From Trametes villosa (lineage: Eukaryota; Basidiomycota; Agaricomycetes; Polyporales; Polyporaceae), in the NCBI GenBank assembly GCA_002964805.2, contig PUDQ02000010.1, positions 1,798,001 through 1,862,000 of the forward strand: a DNA stretch of 64,000 bases, written 5' to 3'. The position numbers and the translations under genes are program-made. Positions within the stretch are counted from its first letter, which is position 1, and every line of letters begins with the position of its first letter. Below the pieces are notes generated by a model, which was given only the letters and a program-made list of their open reading frames with translations, had not been told where the DNA came from and did no database searches. Of this stretch, positions 47,604-59,400 are shown piece after piece.

Positions 47604-48180
47604 TAATATATGACCGAACATACTGATAATATACACAGCGCAGTTGGCTTCCCCGCATAAGGCGGGTACTAGACCCGGGGGCCACGATGAGGCCTGCGCT
47701 ATACCCGAGAAATACCCCAGCCTCTGCCACACCCCCGGCAGGAACAAAGCAAAAGAAATAGAATACCAGAATGCCACCGAGAATACCTAAGCCACGTTCC
47801 CGGGCCTGCTGTAGAACTTGAAGCTTGAGGGCCCAGCTGCATGGGCGTCGAGTCGAAGTCTTGAAGCCCCGTCAACCCTGCGAGCGCCATGTGCTGCCGC
47901 GCCTACTCGGCGCGGTTACCTTGCATGGCGCTCGGGTTTCGGGGGTGGTGGTGATGGCGGTAAGGAAAGAAGAGTGGCAGGGCGGGGGTGTAGTTCATGT
48001 ACACCAGGAGGCTGGCCTGCCAGCCTCGGCGCTTGTTGAAGCGAACAACCGTCCAGAGCTCACGTTGGCGCGTATCCCGCCGGCCAGATTTAGAATGGGT
48101 GGGCCAATCAGTATCGCCGTCGCAGGTAAGTCCAGTGTACCAGACAAGTGCGCGATCATGGTGCACGGTTTGGGGAACGA
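47604..48180 (+). repeat. Duplicated repeat segment, copy 2
   Basis: Second copy of the segment at 2931-3515, same orientation. It starts in an AT-rich lead (TATACACAGCGCAG) and includes the identical 72-nt block and the second hairpin. Relative to copy 1 it has small indels, such as three C fewer near 47737 and an insertion near 48012. After 48120 only scattered matches remain, such as GGTTTG...GATGATAC against GGTTTG...GACGATAC. Confidence 0.8.
47631..47940 (+). ncRNA. Candidate structured RNA, copy 2 (hypothetical)
   Basis: Terminal repeats AGCGCAG (47637-47643) and CTGCGCT (47694-47700), and both alternative small hairpins, are identical to copy 1. The second hairpin (47882-47933) keeps the stem CCGCGCC/GGCGCGG and the outer GAGCGCCATG/CATGGCGCTC, the latter perfect here. 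The downstream T-run is only TTT, so if copy 1 is a Pol III gene, this copy may lack a terminator. Confidence 0.28.
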
Positions 48181-48184
48181 TGAT

Positions 48185-48225
48185 ACTATCGCATTCAGCT
48201 CTCACTAGTCGAGCAAGAAGCGACG
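48185..48225 (-). pseudogene. Fragment of F-box gene 3' end
   Basis: The 18-nt sequence GTCGAGCAAGAAGCGACG at about 48208-48225 also occurs at about 3835-3852 inside the last exon of the F-box gene at 3733-5372, and the preceding bases (TATC-GCATTCAGCTC against TATC-CAGCTC) also match. In copy 2 it is only a remnant; about 300 bp before it are deleted. Confidence 0.6.
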
Positions 48226-48397
48226 CAAGTCCGAACCCGCTCACCTGCCACATCCTGAGGCTTCGAGCTGTGCTGACATAGTGGGTCGAAGTGGCATCCG
48301 AGGTGCGAACGGTAGGAATGCTGGTACAATACATGGAGCTCCATTGATATAGTGTGGTAGTCTAAACAGTAGAATGTGCGCGCGCGCCACTCACGCC

Positions 48398-50235
48398 TCA
48401 CAGAGCGGGGTGCCAGATGCTGCGCCCGTTGACGCTCGTGGTCGACGCCGTGTCCTGAGTGACTGGGTCAGGAGCATACTTCTCGCTGAGCACCGCGAGC
48501 TTCGAGCGGTACTCGTCCATGCCAATGTACGCGCCACACATGCGCCGCTTGCCGCTGAACGCAGACCGTCCGTGCAGTACGCGGTGGTTGTCCACGACTA
48601 TCGCGAGAGGCCGGTAGTCAGCCTGAGGGTCAGGGAACTCATGATAAGAGGATGGACGTACCGACTGCAGTCCCGGGAGACAGCTGTATCCAGTACTCCG
48701 AGTCGGGGCTAGACAGGAGTTTGTACCAAGTCCGTATGGCATCATACCTGCGCAAGTCAGCGCCCAATCTCACACCCACAGAGCCATACCTACATACCAC
48801 GGCTCGACTTGGTCAGGTTTGAGATTCCGGAGCACGCTCCGGTCGTCGTTGTTCCACCGCACCTGCACCAGCTCCCCCTCCTCATGCTTCAGCACAGGGG
48901 TCTGGCGCGTGCTCGGGGTGAACAGGGCGTCGGGTTCCCCGGCGGCGTGCGTGGGGACGGGCACGGTGGAGAGGAGCTCATACGCTTCCGGGTGCAGCTC
49001 TTTCAGGATGGAGGCGACGTAGAAGCCGTCGACAAGCAGGGTGGCGCCGCCTGTACCTCCCATGTGCTCAAGCAGGTGGAAAAGTTGTAGCCCGCAAGGA
49101 TCCGTCTGCGTGGGGGTCGGATGTGAGTGTTAGCGGGGTATTGGATGCGAGTGTGTACGTACGAAGTACGTGGTGTCCGTGTGCGCACCGAGCGCTAGCG
49201 TTGTGTATGCCGTATCGCCCTTTGCCAGATCCGACGTAAAGTCCCAAAACGCGCCATCTGCAACGGCTTATCAGTCAGAAGGTACTAAGCTCGCAGTGGT
49301 TTCACTGACACTGCGTTTCGCGTATAAAGCCGATCCGACGCGACAGTTCTTCTGTTGCCTCTGGTGTTGCTGGTACCCCCGAAACGAAGCAAAAACCGAA
49401 CTTGTCCTAGGTAACAAGCATGTATTAGGAAGGGATCCCGATGAAGTGCCTGATTATAGTACTCACGACGTTAAATAACCACTTGAACAGCCCATGGCCG
49501 TCCTCCGCCACAGCCTGTTCGTATGTCACCGTAGGCGGATCCTGCAGGATCTTCGAGCCCCATAGGATCTTCCTATCATGAGATGAGTGGGTGCGAGCGC
49601 GAAAGAAGGGACTTAGCGCACTCAGTAGCTGGTGGCCGGGCCATTGGCGGATCATAGGAGTTGTGCCGGAGCCAGGACCATGGGTATAGTGATATGTGGG
49701 GCTGCGATGAGGGCCCTAGTGGAGTGGTTCAGCATAATGTAGTTGTGTTTGTATGTGCAGGCTCCTGACATTGTACTTCTAGGCCTTCTGGCTTGGACTG
49801 AACTTGGGTGGGCTTGATGTCCGCCGGAATCTATGTGCACGCGCTTTGAGCATGGTATTTCGGTGGCATTTATGGATATATACGCACGTCGAACGTATTG
49901 ACCAGGCGTTGTTTCGTGATAGGATGGAAGCACTGCGGACAGCGGCAGTGGTCTCGCAGCCAGATGTGATGGCTTCATACCGCTATGTCAGGAGGTACGT
50001 CCCATACAACCACGATGCAGACTCACTATCGGGAGTATGTAGTCTCGTCCCACCCAAGCACAACATTCCGCTCGTCAATCCGGCTAGTTGGGGGTGCTTG
50101 AACCAAAGCCGAACTCGGCCCTCCCGTTACCGCGGCTCCCGTAGCCTGTGGCGGTCGGTTCGAGTGCGAGTCGGAGGTGCGCGCGATTGAGTTCGACGAG
50201 AAGTGCGCCCGGCCCGCGCCCGTCCCCACTGCCAT
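48398..50235 (-). CDS. Trimethyllysine dioxygenase (2-oxoglutarate/Fe type), one frame break
   Basis: Converts N6-trimethyllysine to its 3-hydroxy form, the first step of carnitine synthesis, in mitochondria. Ten exons: 50235-50027, 49972-49888, 49830-49770, 49715-49622, 49572-49467, 49406-49310, 49257-49163, 49106-48798, 48747-48662 and 48597-48398. The N-terminal domain carries IWLRDHCRCPQCFHPIT (zinc-binding Cys/His) and YPWSWLRHNSYDPP. Iron ligands are seen in GAHTDTTYF (HxD) and DNHRVLHGRSAF (distal His). Exon 8 has one base too many: a run of five T (A at 49080-49084 on plus) within the codons for GLQLFHLLEH shifts the frame; with four T every junction phase fits, giving 446 residues. 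So it is a recent pseudogene or contains a sequence error. The Arg/Ser-rich N terminus suits a mitochondrial presequence. Confidence 0.82.
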
Positions 50236-50846
50236 CGCGAGATGTCCAGTTGCCCATCTCGGGCCCGTCTATGGATAGGAAGCCTTCGAGTGAGCATGCG
50301 AGCAGCCTCCAAATAGCAGCCCAATGGACATACCTGAACTCTAGCGCCCCCTGCCGGCGAAGCCGCCCTCAAACACCGCGAGTACCGTAGAAGTGTGCTG
50401 CCGCGCATAGTGATGTGGAGATAGAGATGTGCAGAGCCTCCCAAGACAGAGCAATCCGAGTCCTGGCGACAGGGACCTCGCGAGGTGGACGAGGGGAAAC
50501 AGACAAACGGTGAGCAGCTGTGTGGAGAAGCCGAGCCGCTGGGCCACGATCCGCCCCGGCCGGCAAACCCAGATCCGCCATCCCGCGCGCGATCCCCTCG
50601 ATCAATGCGCGTCCTAGGAAGGCAGGCGAGTATGTTCAACCCCTCGCAGGGTATGCTGGTGTCGTGTTCGCATCTGTAGTCACTACGGCAGAGAAAAAGT
50701 AGTTGCTTGATTGAAGACTCATGTTTATCATGCGTGAGATGCTACAAATGCTTTCCGTAGTATGCCTGATCTGCTCCACGAACCCATCCCCTCCTAGTAC
50801 CTACCACCCCTCATGCACGCCTTCCTCCATACGCTCCACCCTCCGC
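50236..50846. other. Spacer between dioxygenase and CSE1 genes
   Basis: This 611-bp tandem spacer, both genes on minus, holds the dioxygenase promoter and the CSE1 3' UTR. Overlapping frames at 50127-50639 have no recognisable content. Confidence 0.55.
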
Positions 50847-53800
50847 TCACAGCTGGTACCCCGACGCCGCGAGCCCCTGCACGAACGGGCCCGTCAGCGC
50901 CGCGTCCGTCCTGCCCACCCACTCGCGCACGTCCGGGAAGCGCGTCGACAGCCCCGCGAACTCCTGGCCCACGAACGCCGGCAGGTCCTTCACGTGCGCG
51001 ACGGGGTCCACGGGCGCGGCCTCCGCCGCCGCGAGCCGCGAGTACGCGGCCTGGTAGCCCGCGGTCTGCTCCTCGTAGTCGATCTGCGTGAGCCCCGCGT
51101 CCGGGTCCTCGTCGTCCTTCTTCGAGAGTTGCTGCCCGACCTGGAAGAGCTTCGCGAGCGCCTGGAACGTCGGCGGGCTGCGGGCACCGTGAGTAAGCGA
51201 GGAGGCGGGAAGAGAATGCATGGGGCGGGTGGAGTGACGTACCAGGCCTGGACGAGCGCGCCCTGGTGCATGAGCGTCGACTTGGACAGGAGGCGCGTGA
51301 GGCCGACGATGACGACCTTGCGGTCCTTCTGCGGCATCTTCGGGACTTGCGGGATGACAAACGTCGTCAGGAGCTGCGACCACAGCCTGTCGTACATCCG
51401 TCAGCCACCACCCTCATCGCCAACCAAACAAGACGGACGTACTGGGGCTGGATGGACTCGACCTCACCGACGATGTAGTCGGGGGTGATGTCCTCTTTCG
51501 CGATGGCGAAGCAGAAGCTGAAGAAGTACACAAGGTGGTACACGAACTTGTCCGTCTTGCTCGTCTGCAGCCGCGTGAGCAGCGTCACCACGATCCCTTT
51601 GAGGTACTGCTTCACGGTTGCCCTGTGAACCACCCCGTCAGCCAGCCACCCCCAGGCATACACTCCTTCCGCGCCAGGAAGAGTACTCACGAAGGCACGT
51701 GCTGAACGACCGCCTGCAGCAGCTCGAAGCCCCAGCCGTCGTTGATCTTCGACGGGATGAGCCGCTGCTGCACGACGCCGAGCACCTGCGTGAGCTGGCC
51801 CGCGGCGACCATCGACGGCGCGTCGCGCGCGAGGAACGCCTTCAGGAGCTTCACCAGGCCCGGGATGCTCCCCTTCTGCTGCCACGCCACGGGCAGGAGC
51901 AGCATGGGGAGAAGCTGGCGGTACTCGGCCGGGACCTCGCCCGCGTGCAGGTCGAGCATCTGCGCGAGGATCTGGAACACGTAGGGGATGTACTCTGCGG
52001 GCGCGCATAGTCAGACGGAATATTTTAAAGGGGGAGGAGACAGCACGTACGGTCGATGTCCTGCTGGATGATGATCGTGAAGGGCCCGAAAAGCGCCTGC
52101 TCGAAGGTCGAGAGGGCGCTCGGGTTCGCCTGGACGACAAACCTAACATTCCTGTCAGCCCATTCATCCACACAACAGTAAAGCCTCGCGGCTCACCTCA
52201 TCAACGCAGAGATGCTCTCGAAGATGTATTGGTCGAAGTTCGGGTTACTCGGGTTCCGCGAAATGACACCAAGGATCGCGACCAGCCTCTGCAGGAGGCG
52301 CTGGTACTCATCCGCAAGCCCCGACCGCGCCGTGACGATCACCCTCATCGCGCCTGAGAGTCGTTGTCAACACCAGCTCCGAAGGTAACGTGACGCGAGG
52401 ACTGACACTTCATGAGGTAGTCATTTTCCGCAACCTTCTCGGGGGTAGGCGCCTTCTCGACCTTGGACAGGAGCGCATCCAGTGTCTGCGGCGCGATCTC
52501 CTTGACGTCGACCGTCGAGAACCTGCAGTATGTTGAGAGGCGAGCCGAAAGGACAAACGAAAGGTAACGTACATGGGCTGGTTGCCTTGTCGGATGAACA
52601 GGATGCGCTCGATGCTGATAGCCGCATACGTGTAGCAGACGTAGTTATCCGACGACAGGTGGCGCACAAGCGACGGCAGCACGGAGAGCAGCTGAGGCTT
52701 GACAAGCTGTCAAAACACCAAACCTTCAGTCTCGCGTCTGAAAGAGTCCTGGTGCAAAGGGCACGCACCTGGTTCCGGAACGTGTACAAGAAGCGGATAG
52801 CGTCCACCTGCAAGATCGGGTGGATGCTGCTCGGCTCCGCCTGCAAGTCCTGGAACACATGGTCCGAGAAGAACTGCACGACGTCGATGAGCGCGTTCGT
52901 CGACGTAACGCCATGCTGCCGTCACCCCCGCACCCAAAACGTCAGCGCCCACCCTCATCCTGCATGACACATACACCCGGCCCGCGCCCAAAAAACGCAC
53001 CTGCGTCGTGCTCCCGCGCGTCGCGACGGCGGTGAGGAGGTAGATCGCCGTGTCCTTCGCGCGCCAGTTCTCCGCCTTGTTCGCCGCGTACTCGCTGAGG
53101 CCCTGGCCGATCCACGCGCCGGTGACCTCCGTCGTCTCCGCCTCGAGGCCGGACGAGACGAGCGCCCGCAGCACGTCCGCGGCGGCCTGTCGCCGCGTAA
53201 CGGCGTCGTTTGAGCCGCCGAGGCCGCCCATGGACGGCAGCGCGAGGTCGAGCCGGATGTACTCCAGTGGGTCGTCCTCGAACTGTTCCAGCTCGTGTTC
53301 TGTGATTGTCAGCGGCCCGTATATATCCTTCGAATAATGGCTAATTACCTCGGAGGGAGACATTGGGGACGACGACGCCCTGCACGAGCCCGGAGATGGT
53401 CTCCTTGGAGCTGAACAGCTGCTTGTAGTAACCCGTCCGGATCGCTGACGCAATAAACCGGAGCGACTGCGAAACGAGCTAAGGTAATTACGTTAGATCC
53501 ATCCTGTAAACGGAGGAACGTGAGAATGCGCACCCCATCATCCGCAACCGACGGCCTCTTTCCGCCACCAACAAGGTCCCAGATTGACCGGACAAAGGCT
53601 TCCACCGAAGCGGAGGCCTGCAGTGTCTCCGGGTACAGCTTGACGTAGAGCTAAACGGCTTGACCGTGAGATGACGGATGGGAAAAGACCGGGTCAAGAA
53701 CACTCACCTCTACGATCTCGAGAATGCTGGTTTTGATTTGCGAAGGCAGAGACGGCGTGGTATCGTCGGGCTATAGCTCCCGGTCAATATACAGCGGCGG

Positions 53801-54853
53801 AGGTAAGATGCAAAGGACGCACGTCTCCCTGGAGCTGCGGCGGGTCCCAGAGCAGCAGCTTCAAGAACAGGCCGCTCTCCGGGCCGAAGAACTGCGCGTG
53901 CGCATCCTCGATGTCCGGCGGGAGGTCCTGGCACGTCAAGTCGTAGAAGATGTCTACAAGAAAGACCATCGTCTGCGCGACCTGCGCGAGGTTCGCGGGC
54001 GGAGGACTCGAGAAGAGCAAGTTTGTCGTGTGGAGGAAGATTTGGAGGAACGGGCGGGTGAAGCGGGAGAGGACATAGTTGATGACCGTGAAGAGCGCGT
54101 CGGAGCGTGCTTCGGCGCGCCAGGGGCGGAAGATAGAGTGCGCGGTTTGGAGCACACCGATGTTGATCTCGAAGTTGGTCTCGGAGAGAGATCCAACGAG
54201 TGTCTGTGAGCGGGGATGCACACTAGTCAGTCACTTGTCTGCGCAGTTAAGGTGCACCGCATTGCCCTTCCGCCGATTTATGCGTAGGCTCAGAGGGCAA
54301 GTACGCTGAACCATTGGAACAATGGCGGTACGGGTGGCACATAGAACGGTGGAAGCTTGTTCACCGCGCACTGACGCGTGCAAACAGGGCGCGCGAGATG
54401 CAATGGTACTCACGTCGACCAAATCGGGCCACTGCTCAGGGAAGTCGACCTTTGCGATGAGCGATATCGACTCCGCTACCTGTGCCCTAACCGCCTTATC
54501 TGACGCATTCGACAACTGGATCATAGCGGGGACGAGCGCATTGCGGAGCGCCGCCCTGTCCGCCTCCGGCACGGGCGGGTCGTCCTAGACAAAGACGCGT
54601 CGGTGAGCACGATCATGCACCGATCAGAGAACATCCAGCGCGCACGCACATCTTCCCATCTTGACTTGACGAGGTTTTTAAGGTACACGCTCGCGCCGAG
54701 GCGAACGGCGCGATCCTGGGCGGACTGGAGGACGAGGGTGAGGAGGTGGGTGAGGAAGCCGGGCTGGACGCTGAGGGCCTGGAGGCTCTGCTCGGCCTGT
54801 TTGCGGGTGGCCGGGTTGAGGGAGGCGAGGAGGAGGGTGGGAAGCTCAGCCAT
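50847..54853 (-). CDS. CSE1: Exportin-2 (importin-alpha re-exporter)
   Basis: Cse1/CAS returns importin-alpha from nucleus to cytoplasm with RanGTP. Sixteen exons give 989 residues: 54853-54650, 54584-54414, 54203-53823, 53770-53708, 53650-53534, 53478-53349, 53299-53001, 52915-52769, 52706-52573, 52522-52407, 52353-52197, 52142-52051, 51994-51691, 51622-51443, 51386-51243 and 51177-50847. The importin-beta N-terminal domain has ASLNPATRKQAEQSLQAL, then RLGASVYLKNLVKSRWED. Typical HEAT segments include FPEQWPDLVD, YEI-type SETNFEINIGVLQTAHSIFR, HELEQFEDDPLEYIRLDL, QFFSDHVFQDLQAE and RNPSNPNFDQYIFESISAL. The C terminus has TQIDYEEQTAGYQAAYSRL and a short tail ending GYQL. Length is close to yeast and human orthologues. 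The second intron (54204-54413, 210 bp) is longer than the rest. Confidence 0.95.
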
Positions 54854-55832
54854 TGCGTAAGACACAAGTCCGAGACGAGACTGGGGGGTGAGACGGGCGG
54901 AGGTGGCCACTGGATCGCGGGAGAGCGAGCGCAAGATCTGCAAAGCCAAGCAGCCGCCGTTTCACGACGCGCTCCTCGCGCCCTGACGCGTGTTTTCATT
55001 TTGGCACGTGCACACGCGAACCTAACCCCGCGCGTCGGCGAGCTAGCCCCTTCCGGCCTTCTTCCTCTCCTCACAACATGCCAGCCCTCGAACAGACTTT
55101 TATCCTCTCAGACCATGACGCAGGTGCAGCGTGCGTGCATACACGCCGTCTCATACACTCCGGCGCCACGCCCTGATCTGCTGGAAGAGGTGGGCCCGAG
55201 TGAGCCGTAGAATGTTGTTGATCCCACACGCGCCTCGCGTCCTTCACGATCGTTTCACAGAAGTGACCGCGTACTCTCGCTTCGGCCCTAATGCGCTCGC
55301 GCGCTCCATGCCCGCCCTCCCCCCATCGGACCCCCTCTCTCCCTTGCCAGGCATGCTTCGCGCCTTCTTCGTCGACCTCACCCCCGCTGGCGATCCTCAC
55401 CGCTACGGGCAGCGCGGTTCCGGACGTCCCAGCACGAGTCTCACCCCGCTCCTCCTCGCAGGTCGGGCAGCGGACGGAGCGCTGTGAGATGTCCGAGGCC
55501 GGCGGCAAACGTAAGATACAGTTGGGGGTCCCGACTTCTTTGATTGGAAGTCTCCCAGCCGAGGCCTCGGCACACTGCGCACCGCTACCCTGCCTGTGGC
55601 GCGTTTGTTTCGAACGAATGAAATATGCCAGATGCCAGGCCTCCCCGCCCCGCCCTATATAACCCGACCGCCCGAATAGCCTCGACCCTCGCTTCCTGCA
55701 CCCTCCTCCCACCTGCCCATAAAGCCAGCTGTCCGCCCCCGGCCTCGAGCCACCGTCACTCTTTACCTCCACAACACTCCTTTCGGACCCTCCGAACCAA
55801 TCCTCTGCGGCCGCCTCCCTCCACTCGCAAAC
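54854..55832. other. Divergent promoter region, CSE1 / hydrophobin
   Basis: This 979-bp spacer separates divergent genes. It contains the hydrophobin TATA box and a CT-rich leader before the hydrophobin ATG. Longer frames such as 55071-55907 on minus run across the hydrophobin start and are judged shadows. Confidence 0.55.
55656..55662 (+). promoter_or_regulatory. TATA box of hydrophobin gene
   Basis: TATATAA lies 171 bp before the hydrophobin ATG, followed by a C/T-rich leader. Strongly expressed fungal secretory genes often have such a box. Confidence 0.55.
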
Positions 55833-56481
55833 ATGAAGTTCACCTACGCCGCCGCTGCCCTCGTCGCTGCCGCCGCCTCCGTTCAGGCCGGCGAGACCAA
55901 CGCCCACCGTCTCGCGCGCGGTCTCTCCCCGCTGCCCCCGAAGCGCATGTACCAGCCTTCGCGCGCCACCGGTCAGTAAATTTACCTCTCGCTGGGCGGC
56001 AACTGAGCCCGGTTAAACCGCACTGCGCCGCTTCTTTCTCTCATCCCACGCGCATTTCCGCTGACATTCCATCAACCCCGTTCCACAGAAGCGAAGCGGG
56101 CGGCGCCGTCGGGCACTCCCAGTTCGGGCGGCAGCTGTACCACCGGCCCCGTCCACTGTTGCAACTCCGTGCACCAGGCCAATGATAGCGTCGTCAGCGC
56201 CATCCTCGGTCTCCTCGGTCTCGCTGCTCCCCTCGATGCCCTCGTCGGTGTCCAGTGCTCTCCTTTGAGCGGTGTTGGTGTCGGCGGGTCCACTTGGTAA
56301 GTGACGCTCTGCCATTCGACTTACGTCAGGTGCTGATTTCTTTATAGCGAGGCGCATACCGTCTGCTGTGAGAACAACAGCCAGGGTGGTTTGATCTCCA
56401 TCGGTTGCATCCCTAGTACGTTCCGCGCTTGTCCAATTTCCTTTTCATTTGGCTAACTTCGGCTTCTCAGTCTTCCTGTGA
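55833..56481 (+). CDS. Class I hydrophobin
   Basis: A small secreted protein that self-assembles at air-water interfaces and coats aerial hyphae. Four exons give 141 residues: 55833-55971, 56089-56296, 56348-56415 and 56471-56481. The signal peptide is MKFTYAAAALVAAAASVQA. A Lys/Arg-containing linker (PPKRMYQPSRAT, EAKRAAPSG) follows, perhaps a processing site. The eight cysteines have the class I order C-CC-C-C-CC-C: SCTTGPVHCCNS, GVQCSPL, STC (made across the second intron), VCCENNS and IGC. The C terminus is IPIFL, coded partly by an 11-nt final coding exon that holds only three and two-thirds codons with the stop. Spacing C2-C3 to C4 (about 39 residues) supports class I rather than class II. 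Confidence 0.92.
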
Positions 56482-59400
56482 GCAATCCTCGAGGTCAAAC
56501 AAAATAGACACCCTCGCGTGGTGGTGCCGCTCCCAATATCTTCGTTATCGTTTAATAGTCTCGACGGCCCTCGCTCTACGTTACTTGGTTCGCAATGTAT
56601 CGCTTTCCTCTCGTCCCCGCCTCCCTCTCTGTACACTGTTGGCTGCGCATGACGATGAGGCGCGACCGCACGCTATACCCTCGGACCTTCCTCTCCCCTC
56701 GCGAACCTCGGACTGGCGTCGTGTATCCTGTTATCTACGCTGGGTGTGCTACGTGTCCCGTAGAACTTTCCCCGTATGCTCTAGGATACACACATGCTCG
56801 CCAATTCATCTGCTTTTTGGGCTTCGAAAACTCTTTGAGTCGGGTTGACTTGCACCCCCGCCAAACGTGAGCGTTACGTGGGGCTCCGTGGACACCGCGA
56901 TGTCAGGCGGCAGGATCCACCACCGAGGAGCTGGAAGATTTTGCACTCGTTCTTGTGTTGCCATATATAGGTCCCCGCTATCCAAATAGAGACGAGGAAC
57001 GCCCGCAGAAGGTGAGTACAAGCGCCGCCCCACTCACCCTCCTTCAACGCCTGTCCGGAATTCCAGCTGCGCCGTGGATCTCTCGCCCGATGTACGGCAG
57101 TCTCGGCCTTCATACAGGGCTATTCGCTTCACGATCGTGCGCTCGTGCGCCGTGCATTTGGAAACCTGGGACGTCTCTCGACCTAACAGGCGCCGGTGAT
57201 CGGCAGCCCGAACCGCGGTGGGTCCAACTTCGAGCGGGATCGCGACAAAAAGTGCATGGCCACCCGCTAACTGTCGATCGTACACAGGTCGTCCAGATCA
57301 CCGGGGATCAGACATGTCCCGGCGCATGGGGCGATCGATGCAGCCCGACTTCGAGCCTGGACTTACAGCATCCCGGAATGAGATCTTGGAGGAGCTTCCT
57401 TCGATGCACGGTCCCGAACGCGAACGCTTGAGGGAGTTACTACATCCCGCTGGGGCAGGCTCGAGTGCGGATGCGTGGCTCGGAGTGTATGTTCTCCGGC
57501 AGGGCGATGCTGGCGAAGGTGTGCCTGGCGACCTCCAAGGGCTGTCTCCTCCGGAGTAGATCCCTGCTCGCGAAAGATGAACCATACCGTGGCTCGCTTG
57601 CTCGTCTCCACAGATTATCCGCAGGTTCGTGCACACTCAAAGGCTCTCGTCGATGCGGGCTTATATCCTCATCGACCACCCTACAGCATTCTCTTTTAGT
57701 TCTTCACCGGGGGTTTAAAGACTAGAAACATACGCTGTTCGCCTACCCAAGCCGAAAACTGTTCACCGGACCGTAACTCGGCCGCCTGGCGGTCTGCCGC
57801 GGGGAAGCCACGACCGTCGAAAACCTACACGGCCCCGCGCTCGCTGTGGCCGCGGACGCGAGGAGGGGATTCTATGCCCGGCGGCGGCGGAGGAGGATTC
57901 GCATCTGGTTCCAGTGAAGCGTACTCCGGGAGCTCATGCCCATGGACAGTGCAATCGCCCCGAAGGTAAGCATATCCGCCCCCATTTGAGTGCAGCAAGC
58001 TGATAGATATAGCCGGCGTGGCGCGGCTAGTACGGTGGCAAGTCTTGATCAAGTCTCCAAATCCTGACCTTCGGCCGACCGCAGGGCGGCCCAATGCGAT
58101 CCCGCTCGAGCATCCTGAAGCATGCAACATATCCCGGTGGCATGATTCAGTTCCCGATAGCAGTCACAGCGATGTCATCCCGATGATGCTCATACACCCT
58201 TGCACAGCGGCATCGACTCACGAGTAGCAGCAGCGATGTGCCATCACGGTCAGCGCTGGCGGCTGTTCTCTTCGCAAACTCGCTGACGCACTGCTGGTGA
58301 CTCGCAATTGCCGTGCAGATACGCTGGGCTGCCCCTTCGGCCGAAGCCCGGATAACTTCGAGTTCAAGCCGGTACAAATTGCCAACCGCTCTCGGTTCAA
58401 TGCAGTATCGTGAGCCGACAGTCGCTGGCCCCAGGCGCGTGGCATGCGAACGCACCCCCGTACGGCGTCGGTCACTGTTCCGGACCCATATCGCGTAGGC
58501 AGAGCTGGCCAAGATCCGAGGTTGCTGAAACCAAACGGGGTGAGTGAAGTTGGAGCTGTGCCGGCCGGCCGATATGTCCTGCAAGGACTCGGAAAGTCCG
58601 AGCTGCTGGGCTTCCTGTATGAGATACAGAATTTCAGTCGTAACAATCAAATCACATTACCTGACCAGTTTACATGTGGGGCTTATGATAAGTCAAGAGA
58701 TCAGCCGATGTTTGATATAATGTGTGGCTCGTTGACCTGTAAGTTTGAAGTTAACTTGCCACACAGATATCACCCTGACGCCAGCTTCAACCAGAGAAGT
58801 GGGCGTGCCGCCCACTGTGCGCGCGCGGCTCTTCGAAGGCTGATAACGGCAGGCCCCCGCGCTCATCCTAACAAATTCACGTCGGGTGCAGTGGAGGCGC
58901 TCTCCAGTTGCCCCTGGATTGGACATCCCTGCCAATGAGGTGAAGGATGTTTGCGCTCTTCGGCAGCTTGGGCAGTTTCCCTGCCTTTCTGCTGCCATCT
59001 TGAATTCGAATAACGTCAGTGGCGGCTCTGATTTATTTAAGATGTGCACAAGCAGGCGCGCGCGTCGGCGCCGAGCGTGTAGGAGCCGCCAGGAAGATCA
59101 TGGTGGCGGACGTCGGAGCCACGCGCGGTAAGGGCCAAGGACTAAGAAAGACGAAAGAGACGCCCGCCTGCACAGCTTGTTTCCGTACCACCACTGGCGC
59201 GTATGCGCGCAATGGGCACGCTGGAGAAGAATATACTCGCAAGCACTTCGATCGTAAGGAGAGAGCACTCACTGGCCGGTGAGGCTCCTCTGCAGAACAC
59301 ATTGGTGCACCGGTGACTCCCGCGGCTAGCTGGTGGCAGTATGCCGGCTGGTATTGCTCCCATAATAGGTACGTCGACGCATGTCAGAGTAGTTGTCCAC

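Larger units (their letters stand above)
47221..48397. other. Intergenic region holding a decayed duplication
   Basis: Between the Nudix gene and the dioxygenase gene there is no intact gene. From about 47430 to 48225 the DNA is a degraded copy of the 1.38-3.86 kb region, described in separate entries. The remainder, 47221-47430 and 48226-48397, should hold the two convergent 3' UTRs. Confidence 0.65.

Noticed and set aside
51618..52010. Plus-strand frames across 50.7-54.6 kb
   Set aside because: All are shadows of CSE1 exons, whose sixteen-exon join is consistent in phase throughout.
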